Shown here piece by piece: positions 1-6,737 of a stretch of DNA of 13,676 nt. Source of the stretch: an uncultured Clostridia bacterium (lineage in GTDB: Bacteria > Bacillota > Clostridia > Oscillospirales > Acutalibacteraceae); contig CALCHE010000123.1 of the NCBI GenBank assembly GCA_937901145.1, positions 1-13,676 on the forward strand, given 5' to 3'. Position 1 is the first letter of the stretch. Every line of letters begins with the position of its first letter. The notes below the pieces were generated by a model that was given only the letters and a program-made list of their open reading frames with translations, searched no databases and was not told the DNA's origin. The position numbers and the translations under genes are program-made.

Positions 1-2
1 GT

Positions 3-368
3 TATCTTGCTCACGAGAGCGGATTTTTCGCCTTGAACGGGCTGATGTACGAGCTTCTTGCCGAGATCGAGCATCAGGTCGTACCCGAAAACACGCGCAC
101 CTTGATTGCCAAGGACATTCAGCGTATGATCTCCGCCGAGTGCCGCAGTCCTTTGTCACTTGCTAAAATTGCGGAGCGTTACGGCTATTCGGAGGATTAC
201 ACCATACGTCTTTTCAAAAAGGAATTCGGTATCACGCCCTATCAGTATCTGTTAAAAGAGCGCCTGACGCTTGCCGAGCATCTTTTGCTCACGAGTGAAA
301 AATCGGTGGCAGAGATCTCACGCGAGGTAGGGTACAACGATTTTTCCACCTTTTTTTCCATTATTTAA
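3..368 (+). CDS. AraC-family transcriptional regulator, C-terminal part only, 3' end broken
   Basis: The frame is already open at base 3, so the N-terminal half (probably a cupin-type sugar-sensing domain) lies outside the window. What is visible is a linker helix (LMYELLAEIEH) and the two helix-turn-helix motifs of an AraC DNA-binding domain: SLAKIAERYGYSEDYTIRLFKKEFG with ITPYQYLL, then SVAEISREVGYNDFSTFF. Family members continue after STFF with an R.FK..G..P..YR block of about 20 residues. Here the frame instead reads S-I-I and stops, so the recognition part of the second motif is lost. All seven arginine codons are CGC or CGT, unlike the AGA-rich araA downstream, so this piece may not be native to the operon beside it. 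Family assignment is firm. Whether the gene is a true pseudogene or is cut by an assembly join cannot be told from sequence alone. Confidence 0.8.
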   Translation, partial: YLAHESGFFALNGLMYELLAEIEHQVVPENTRTLIAKDIQRMISAECRSPLSLAKIAERYGYSEDYTIRLFKKEFGITPYQYLLKERLTLAEHLLLTSEKSVAEISREVGYNDFSTFFSII

Positions 369-863
369 TATATATTCTTGATTAGCTATACTTACCATAA
401 CTTCAGCCATTGAAGATTTTTCGGAATTAGTGGAATTTTGAGTAATTTCGTTTTGCGATAAAGAACTCTCACCTTTAACAAAATATTTTTTTTCTAAAAA
501 TTCCTTTAAAAATTCCTTATATTTATCTGTATCAACCTTATAGCACTTATTATCTATTGGTTCATCACAAGATTGTGCATCAACATAATCAGATACTACA
601 ACCATTCTTTGCGCTAAAATTTCCATATCATGTTCACTATTATCTTTACTTACTTTATAATCAGACCAATCATAATAATAATCATATTCATCAACTGGCA
701 TTTTCCTAGCAGTTCGCTTTCTATCCTCAGGACCTAAATTAGAGCTAAAAACTTCATTCATATCTGTAGATTGAATTCTTAATGTAGACATCAAAAGAGG
801 CATATCTAACAAAACACCATATTTTTCTTTATATGTCTTATTGACATTGACAGCTTTTAAATG
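318..863 (-). pseudogene. AT-rich gene fragment, possibly from a secreted cell-wall hydrolase upstream of its catalytic domain
   Basis: The minus-strand frame is open from a stop at 864-866 down to 318. There is no convincing start: a TTG at 812 has no ribosome site, and the protein-like sequence (VNVNKTYKEKYGV) begins before it. The middle is acidic and tyrosine-rich (DEYDYYYDWSDY), followed by a Lys/Glu helix and a Ser/Asn/Gln-rich linker. It then reads MAEVMVSIANQEYILNNG and runs into the antisense of the AraC gene. The final 10-15 residues are therefore probably not its own. The wording just before the break resembles, from memory, the lead-in to CHAP or NlpC/P60 peptidoglycan hydrolase domains in low-GC Firmicutes and conjugative elements; no catalytic Cys/His is present. 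I cannot confirm this. Base composition is strikingly more AT-rich than anything else here, suggesting a foreign origin or an assembly join. Confidence 0.4.
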
Positions 864-870
864 TTATTAT
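841..870 (+). promoter_or_regulatory. Candidate promoter upstream of araA
   Basis: A perfect TTGACA at 841-846 (immediately repeated at 847-852) lies 18 bases before TATTAT at 865-870, with a second possible -10, TATTCT, at 871-876. It stands 35 bases before the araA start. It lies in the AT-rich block, and its bases also read as protein (VNVN) on the other strand, so it may be a chance or captured promoter. Confidence 0.35.
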
Positions 871-905
871 TATTCTGTAGAATTATATCCGAGGAGGAAA
901 TAAAA

Positions 906-2393
906 ATGAAAGCATATAAATTCTGGTTCTGCACAGGATCACAGGATCTTTACGGTGACGAATGTCTCCGCAACGTGGCAGAACACTCAAAGATTATCGT
1001 AGAAGAGCTCAATAAAAGCGGTATCCTTCCTTACGAAGTAATATGGAAGCCCACCCTTATCACAAATGAGCTTATCAGAAAAACTTTTAACGAGGCAAAT
1101 GTAGACGAGAGCTGTGCCGGTGTCATCACCTGGATGCATACCTTCTCTCCCGCTAAAAGCTGGATTTTAGGCCATCAGGAATACAGAAAGCCTCTCCTTC
1201 ATTTACATACACAGTTCAATGAGGAAATCCCCTACGACACCATCGATATGGACTTTATGAACGAAAACCAGTCCGCACACGGTGACAGAGAATATGCTCA
1301 CATTCTCTCCAGAATGGGCATCGAAAGAGAAACGGTAGTAGGTCACTGGTCTCTTAAGGCTGTCAAAGAAAGAATCGCTGCCTGGATGAGAACTGCCGTA
1401 GGTATCGCAGAAAGCAGCCACATCAGAGTTATGAGAGTGGCAGACAATATGAGAAACGTAGCCGTTACTGAGGGTGACAAGGTAGAGGCTCAGCTTAAGT
1501 TCGGCTGGGAAATCGACGCTTATCCCGTAAACGAAATCGCAGAAAGCGTATACGCAGTTTCCGTCTCCGATGTTAAGGCTCTCACCGACGAATACTACGA
1601 AAAATATGACATCATTCTCGAGGGCAGAGATCCTGCAGAGTTCCGCCGTCACGTAGAGGTACAGGCTCAGATCGAGCTCGGCTTCGAACGCTTCCTGAAA
1701 GAGAAAAACTATCAGGCTATCGTAACTCACTTCGGTGATCTCGGTGCTCTCAGACAGCTTCCCGGGCTCGCTATCCAGAGACTTATGGAAAAGGGCTACG
1801 GCTTCGGTGCCGAGGGCGACTGGAAGGTAGCTGCTATGGTACGTCTTATGAAGATTATGACCGAGGGTATGGATGGCGCCAAGGGTACCTCTATGCTCGA
1901 GGACTATACATACAATCTTGTTCCCGGTAAGGAGGGTATTCTTCAGGCTCATATGCTCGAAATCTGCCCCTCCATCGCTGACGGTAAAATCGGCATCAAA
2001 TGTAAGCCTCTTTCCATGGGTGAAAGAGAAGACCCCGCCAGACTCGTATTCACCTCAAAGGAAGGTGAAGGTATCGCCTGCTCACTGGTCGATCTCGGTA
2101 ACCGCTTCCGTCTCATCATCAACGAGGTTGACTGCATAAAGACAGAAAAGGAAATGCCCTCACTTCCCACGGCTACTAACTTCTGGGTACCCAGACCCGA
2201 TTTCTACACAGGTGTCGAGGCATGGCTCATCGCAGGCGGTGCTCACCACACAGCCTTCAGCTACGACCTTACATCAAAGCAGATGTGCGACTGGGCAGAT
2301 GCTATGGGCATCGAATCAGTAGTTATCGGTAAAAACACAAACATCGCTGACTTCAGAAAAGAGCTTAAGCTCGGCAGCGTTTTTTACAGATGA
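906..2393 (+). CDS. araA: L-arabinose isomerase
   Basis: Converts L-arabinose to L-ribulose, the first step of bacterial arabinose breakdown, in the cytoplasm with Mn2+. The 495-residue protein matches the usual size (about 500). The start at 906 is chosen because GAGGAGG lies at 891-897 and the family begins with a strand like YKFWFCTGSQDLYG; an earlier in-frame ATG at 861 would add 15 unlikely residues. Recognisable blocks are CAGVITWMHTFSPAK near residue 75 and the metal/catalytic set: Glu303 (AEGDW), Glu332 (LEDYTY), His349 (AHMLEICPSIA) and His447/448 (GAHHTAFS), corresponding to the family's E-E-H-H residues. The stop is followed after 8 bases by the kinase gene, with which it surely shares a transcript. 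No CcpA or AraR operator could be recognised; the DNA just upstream may not be native. Confidence 0.97.
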   Translation: MKAYKFWFCTGSQDLYGDECLRNVAEHSKIIVEELNKSGILPYEVIWKPTLITNELIRKTFNEANVDESCAGVITWMHTFSPAKSWILGHQEYRKPLLHLHTQFNEEIPYDTIDMDFMNENQSAHGDREYAHILSRMGIERETVVGHWSLKAVKERIAAWMRTAVGIAESSHIRVMRVADNMRNVAVTEGDKVEAQLKFGWEIDAYPVNEIAESVYAVSVSDVKALTDEYYEKYDIILEGRDPAEFRRHVEVQAQIELGFERFLKEKNYQAIVTHFGDLGALRQLPGLAIQRLMEKGYGFGAEGDWKVAAMVRLMKIMTEGMDGAKGTSMLEDYTYNLVPGKEGILQAHMLEICPSIADGKIGIKCKPLSMGEREDPARLVFTSKEGEGIACSLVDLGNRFRLIINEVDCIKTEKEMPSLPTATNFWVPRPDFYTGVEAWLIAGGAHHTAFSYDLTSKQMCDWADAMGIESVVIGKNTNIADFRKELKLGSVFYR

Positions 2394-2401
2394 GGTAAGC
2401 T

Positions 2402-3988
2402 ATGGATAAAAAACTAATGATTACCGAAGGAAAAACCGCTTTAGGTATCGAACTCGGCTCTACCAGAGTAAAGGCAGTTCTTATCGGTGAGGATGCTCTC
2501 CCTCTCGCTTCGGGCAGTCACGAATGGGAGAATAAATTAGAAAACGGCTACTGGACATATTCACTCGATGATGTCCACACCGCTCTTCTTTCATGCTTCG
2601 CTAAGCTTAAGGCAGATGTAAAGGAAAAATACGGCTGCGGTCTCACCACTGTAGGTGCTATGGGTATTTCTGCCATGATGCACGGCTATTTAGCCTTCGA
2701 TAAGGAAGGCAAGCTTCTCACTCCCTTCCGTACCTGGAGAAACACCACCACAGGCGAAGCATCAGAGGCTCTCACAGAGGCTCTCGGCTTTAATATTCCC
2801 CAGAGATGGACGGCCTCACACATTTATCAGGCTATCTTAAACGGTGAGGACCATGTCCCCGAAATCGCTTATGTAACCACTCTCGCCGGCTATGTTCATT
2901 ATATGCTCACAGGTGTAAATGCCGTAGGTGTCGGTGAAGCCTCGGGTATTTTCCCCATCGACAGCACCGTAAACGACTACGATGAAAAGATGATGGAAAA
3001 ATTCGACGAAATGACTGCTGAAAAGGGCTTTACCAAAAAGCTCCGTGACATTCTGCCGAAGGTTCTCGTGGCAGGTGAAAATGCAGGCTGTCTCACAGAA
3101 ACAGGCGCATTTCTTCTCGACGAAAGCGGAGAATTCGGTGCAGGTGTTCCCTTCGCACCCGCTGAGGGTGATGCCGGCACGGGTATGACCGCCACCAATT
3201 CCATCAGTGAAAGAACAGGTAATATCTCTGCAGGTACATCTGTATTCGCTATGCTTGTTCTCGAAAAGAGTTTAAGCAGAGTTTATCCCGAAATAGATAT
3301 GGTTACCACTCCCACAGGTAAGCCCGTGGCTATGGTACACTGTAACAACTGCACAAGCGACATAAATGCCTGGGGCAGTCTCTTCCACGAATTCGCACTG
3401 GCTCTCGGTATGGATGTATCAAAGGGTAAAATTTTCGATATGATGTACGAAAAATCTCTCGAGGGTGATGCTGACTGCGGCGGACTTCTTTCCTATAACT
3501 ACTATTCGGGTGAGCCTGTTACAGGTCTTGACGAGGGCAGACCCCTCTTTATGCGTACACCCGACAGCAAAATGAACCTGGGCAACTTCTTCCGCACACA
3601 GCTTTACTCTGCTATGGCTTCGCTCAAGATAGGTCTTGACCTCCTGTTCAAAAACGAAAATGTTCAGACAGATAAGCTTTACGGCCACGGCGGCTACTAC
3701 ATCTATCCCGGCGTAGGGCAGAAATATACAGCCTCTGCTCTCGGAACTCCCGTTTCCGTTATGAAGACAGCCGGTGAAGGCGGCCCCTACGGTATGGCTC
3801 TCCTGGCTCTCTATTCACTTAAGAGTGCTGATATGACTCTCGATGAATTCCTCGAAAAAGAGGTTTTCGCTTCAGCTGAATGTGTAACAGCAGAGCCCGA
3901 CAGAGAAACGGCAGAAGGCTTCAGCCGATTCCTCGAAACCTATGTTAAAGGTCTTGACTGCGAGAAAAAAGCAGTCGAGTGCATTTAA
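2402..3988 (+). CDS. FGGY-family carbohydrate kinase, probable L-ribulokinase
   Basis: A 528-residue sugar kinase of the FGGY (actin/hexokinase fold) family. N-terminal ATP-phosphate motif: GIELGSTRVKAVL, residues 15-27. Sugar-side blocks: SAMMHGYLAFD and PFRTWRNTTTGEA. Catalytic-Asp region: PAEGDAGTGMTAT, with Asp257. C-terminal adenosine-binding glycines: GEGGPYGMALLALYS. It is not the classical E. coli AraB type. It resembles the shorter xylulokinase-like kinases that sit next to araA in Bacteroidetes and Clostridia, and its place 8 bases after araA makes L-ribulose the likely substrate. The ribosome site GAGGT overlaps the araA stop, suggesting translational coupling. Residue 17 is Glu where most FGGY kinases have Asp. 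D-xylulose kinase activity is the main alternative; araD is not in the window. Confidence 0.88.
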   Translation: MDKKLMITEGKTALGIELGSTRVKAVLIGEDALPLASGSHEWENKLENGYWTYSLDDVHTALLSCFAKLKADVKEKYGCGLTTVGAMGISAMMHGYLAFDKEGKLLTPFRTWRNTTTGEASEALTEALGFNIPQRWTASHIYQAILNGEDHVPEIAYVTTLAGYVHYMLTGVNAVGVGEASGIFPIDSTVNDYDEKMMEKFDEMTAEKGFTKKLRDILPKVLVAGENAGCLTETGAFLLDESGEFGAGVPFAPAEGDAGTGMTATNSISERTGNISAGTSVFAMLVLEKSLSRVYPEIDMVTTPTGKPVAMVHCNNCTSDINAWGSLFHEFALALGMDVSKGKIFDMMYEKSLEGDADCGGLLSYNYYSGEPVTGLDEGRPLFMRTPDSKMNLGNFFRTQLYSAMASLKIGLDLLFKNENVQTDKLYGHGGYYIYPGVGQKYTASALGTPVSVMKTAGEGGPYGMALLALYSLKSADMTLDEFLEKEVFASAECVTAEPDRETAEGFSRFLETYVKGLDCEKKAVECI

Positions 3989-4014
3989 AAATAAAACAAA
4001 AGGAGCAGAATAAA

Positions 4015-5712
4015 ATGAAAAAAGCAATTTCCATTCTTCTTTCAGTTCTTATGCTTTTCTCGATGGTTTCCGTCGGTGTTTCGGCAGCTGAAAAGGAAGA
4101 ACTTACCATCACCGTAGCAAACGACCTTCATTACAATCTTTCTTACGGAAACTACAGCGGAACAGACTACAAAAACGAAGACTATTCCCACGTTCCCGGA
4201 AACGGCCAGCTCTGGATAGAGTCACTCATTATCATCGACACCTTCTTCGAGGAGTTCAGACAGAGTGAAAGTAAAATTCTTCTCATTCCCGGCGACCTTG
4301 TCGACCACGGCACAAAGGAAGAGCACGCAGCATTCTCAAAATATCTCAATGATTTCGAAGCTGCAACAGGCAAGCGCATCTATGTAGTTCCCGGAAATCA
4401 CGACTATTACGGTAAAGATAAGACAACTCCCGCACAGTTTGCAGAATATTATGCAAACTTCGGATACAGTGAAGCTATCGCAAAGGATCCGAACTCCGCT
4501 TCTTATGTAGCAGAGCTCGAAGGTGACTACAGACTTTTAGCTGTCGACAGCTGTAAGCCCGGAGACGGCGGTTCAGGTATCGACGAGGAAAGAAAAGTCT
4601 GGATCGAAGAGCAGGCTAAAAAAGCTCAGAAGGACGGCAAAAAGCTCATCTCTATGATGCACCACAATATGCTCGACCATTTCATCTTCGGTGAAATGTT
4701 ACACCCAGGTGCTTTCGTAAGCAGCGAGATCGGTCTTCCCGAGCTTTATGCACAGTACAATGTAAAATATAATTTCACAGGTCATACCCACTCCCACGAT
4801 GTCAAAGCCTACACAGGCTCAAACGGTGTCACAATCTATGATGTTCTCACAGCATCCCTTAATCTCTATCCCCTTCCCTACAGAACAGTAACCTTCGGTG
4901 ACGAAGTAAAAATCAGAACCGAAAAAATCGAAGCTGTAGATATGTCTTCAAAGGAAGGTATTATCTCTGACAATTGCTATAAGCTTGCCACAGAGGATTT
5001 CCAGGCTTATGCTCTCGAATGTGCTAACCACGGTCTCAATTCCGTTTTTGACGATTACCTCAGCGCTTCAAAAATCAAATCTCTTCTCAAAATCGACGAG
5101 GAAGCCAATCCCGAGGTATGCGATGTTATCGACAAAGTTCTTCCCCGTTTCGCAGAGCTTATTAATATGCCCATGTATACCGGCGATGCTCAGGGCAAGG
5201 AAAATCTCGAAAAGCATGCTAAAAAGCTCGGTCTTGATTTCCCCGAAACAGACATCGGTTCCTTCAGAGAGCTTGCAATATTTTTCTACCAGCAGTATGT
5301 AAAGGGTGATGAAAACTTCGGCCTTTTCAGTGCTGAGTATGTTCTCCTCACAGCTTCTCTCACAGCAATTCTCAATCAGCTTCTGGCTGATGTTACAGCT
5401 GAGGACTATGCTACCCTGCTTAACTATCTTGCTTCATTCTTCAAATTAGAAGGAAAGGTAGACGCTCTGACACAGTATGCAGGCGACGCAGTTTCCAGAA
5501 TCAAGGGTATCGACATTTTCGTTTCTGCACTCGGAAGCTCAGTTCTTCTCTATTTCACTACAGATGAGCTTCCCGCAGACAATAACCCCACTCTTCCCGG
5601 TTATGACATTCCCGTTCAGGAGGAAGTTAATCTTTCCCTCTGGGACAAGATAGTGAATTTCTTCACCTCTCTCTTTGATTACATTCTCCGCATCTTCGGT
5701 GTCGGACAGTAA
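4015..5712 (+). CDS. Secreted calcineurin-like metallophosphoesterase
   Basis: A 565-residue exported protein. The start at 4015 is supported by AAAGGAG at 3998-4004 and gives a classic signal peptide (KK, hydrophobic core ISILLSVLMLFSMVSVGV, likely cut near Ala24/25). Further in-frame sequence back to 3979 overlaps the kinase gene and lacks a ribosome site. The metallophosphoesterase domain shows all signature blocks in order: NDLH (Asp37, His39), GDLVDHG (93-99), GNHD (127-130), MMHHN (His216/217) and GHTH (256-259), which bind two metal ions. The rest, about residues 320-520, is helical and unassigned. A proline-rich stretch then leads to a hydrophobic amphipathic tail (LWDKIVNFFTSLFDYILRIFG). 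The substrate is unknown; phosphomono- or diesters outside the membrane fit. It lies 26 bases behind the kinase, so it is probably the last gene of the arabinose operon. Confidence 0.9.
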   Translation: MKKAISILLSVLMLFSMVSVGVSAAEKEELTITVANDLHYNLSYGNYSGTDYKNEDYSHVPGNGQLWIESLIIIDTFFEEFRQSESKILLIPGDLVDHGTKEEHAAFSKYLNDFEAATGKRIYVVPGNHDYYGKDKTTPAQFAEYYANFGYSEAIAKDPNSASYVAELEGDYRLLAVDSCKPGDGGSGIDEERKVWIEEQAKKAQKDGKKLISMMHHNMLDHFIFGEMLHPGAFVSSEIGLPELYAQYNVKYNFTGHTHSHDVKAYTGSNGVTIYDVLTASLNLYPLPYRTVTFGDEVKIRTEKIEAVDMSSKEGIISDNCYKLATEDFQAYALECANHGLNSVFDDYLSASKIKSLLKIDEEANPEVCDVIDKVLPRFAELINMPMYTGDAQGKENLEKHAKKLGLDFPETDIGSFRELAIFFYQQYVKGDENFGLFSAEYVLLTASLTAILNQLLADVTAEDYATLLNYLASFFKLEGKVDALTQYAGDAVSRIKGIDIFVSALGSSVLLYFTTDELPADNNPTLPGYDIPVQEEVNLSLWDKIVNFFTSLFDYILRIFGVGQ

Positions 5713-5728
5713 GCTGAATTTTTACACA

Positions 5729-5768
5729 GGCTGTCACTGTAACAGGTGACAGTCTGCTTTTTATTTTC
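5729..5768 (+). terminator. Intrinsic terminator of the araA operon
   Basis: Nine-pair stem: GGCTGTCAC at 5729-5737 against GTGACAGTC at 5746-5754, with one G-U pair and an 8-base loop. It is followed by GCTTTTTATTTT. It begins 16 bases after the phosphoesterase stop. Confidence 0.75.
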
Positions 5769-5777
5769 CGAAATAAG

Positions 5778-5806
5778 TTGACAAAAGTGAAGAACCATAA
5801 TATCAT
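5778..5806 (+). promoter_or_regulatory. Promoter of the FHA-FtsW/RodA-PBP operon
   Basis: A perfect TTGACA (5778-5783), a 17-base spacer and TATCAT (5801-5806). The expected transcript start is near 5813, leaving a leader of about 28 bases with AGGAGGG at 5829-5835. It directly follows the preceding terminator. Confidence 0.7.
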
Positions 5807-5840
5807 TATTGTGTATAAATATTTTCTCAGGAGGGCGGTT

Positions 5841-6737
5841 ATGCAGTTCATTACAGCTATTTCGAGATTTATTCTTCCTGCCATAACTCTTATTATAATA
5901 ATCAAATGTATTCTATCTCTGTGGCTCGGTCATCCCAAAGAAAAAACCTACGGCTACATCATCGATATGCTCAGTGGCGAAAGATACGGACTTAATATGT
6001 GGGAGACCTCCATCGGCAGAGGTGCCAGCTGTGACATAACTCTCAGCTACGACAATGTGGCACGTACCCACGCTGTTTTCACCCGCAGAATCGACGGCTG
6101 GTATATCCATAACATAAATTATGTCCGTTCGAGAAAAAAGGACGGTGCTGACTCTTCGCGCTCAGGAAGAAAAAATTCCTCGGGCATAATAAAAATAAAC
6201 GGCACCCGTGTAGAAGCAAAAGCAACCGTTGCTGACGGTGACATTATCACTCTGGGTAACATCAGGCTCAGATTTGAGGTAGCCGATGACCCCGTGCAGA
6301 AGGTCGGAAAAAGAAAAAAGAAATCAGGAAAACAGACACCGCCCTCCGCAAAAGCAGAAGCTCCCCTTTATGATATTGACCGTCACAGCGAGGAATCAGG
6401 CTCCTACACCGTAGAAGCTCCCTCGAGAAGCTCACACAAGCCTAAATCATCACAGCCGAAAATCATCAATAAGGACACAGGCGAAGCCTTCATCCTCTGC
6501 GGAAATGAGGTCACCGTAGGCAAAGGCCGCTGCGACATCAGACTTTCCTCAAATCAGGTAGCGAAAAAACACGCTTTGCTCATTCTTTATGAGGACGGCT
6601 GGGCAATCAAGGACTGCTCAGGCAATAAGGGCACCTACCTTAACGGTAAGCTCATCACATCACCTCAGCTTCTTTTCAGCGGTGATGTAATCGCTCTGGG
6701 TGACGAAAGACTCTTTTATGAAGGAGGCAGACAATGA
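5841..6737 (+). CDS. Membrane-anchored protein with two FHA domains
   Basis: A 298-residue protein; FHA domains bind phosphothreonine peptides. The start at 5841 follows AGGAGGG by 5 bases; extension upstream would run into the promoter. Residues 3-30 form one membrane segment (LPAITLIIIIKCILSLWLG), so the rest is cytoplasmic. FHA1 (about 50-150) has IGRG at 58-61, the S/T-x-x-H-type ARTHA with His77, and a late NG turn after a basic, Ser-rich insertion of about 25 residues. A Lys/Ser/Pro-rich linker (about 155-210) precedes FHA2 (about 214-298), which has VGKG at 226-229, AKKHA with His244 and GTYLNG at 264-269. FHA2 has Lys where Arg is usual in the G-R loop. It is the first gene of an operon with a SEDS polymerase and a class B PBP, so it probably tethers or regulates them through Ser/Thr phosphorylation. 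No kinase is in view. Confidence 0.88.
   Translation: MQFITAISRFILPAITLIIIIKCILSLWLGHPKEKTYGYIIDMLSGERYGLNMWETSIGRGASCDITLSYDNVARTHAVFTRRIDGWYIHNINYVRSRKKDGADSSRSGRKNSSGIIKINGTRVEAKATVADGDIITLGNIRLRFEVADDPVQKVGKRKKKSGKQTPPSAKAEAPLYDIDRHSEESGSYTVEAPSRSSHKPKSSQPKIINKDTGEAFILCGNEVTVGKGRCDIRLSSNQVAKKHALLILYEDGWAIKDCSGNKGTYLNGKLITSPQLLFSGDVIALGDERLFYEGGRQ

Noticed and set aside
861..905. Upstream ATG at 861 as the araA start
   Set aside because: No ribosome site before it; the strong GAGGAGG at 891-897 and family N terminus fix the start at 906.
1203..1952. Long minus-strand reading frame (249 codons) inside araA
   Set aside because: Antisense of a firmly identified gene in a codon-biased region; no ribosome site and Val/Cys-rich low-quality sequence.
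2977..3688. Minus-strand frames at 2977-3204 and 3419-3688
   Set aside because: Short antisense shadows of the FGGY kinase without start signals.
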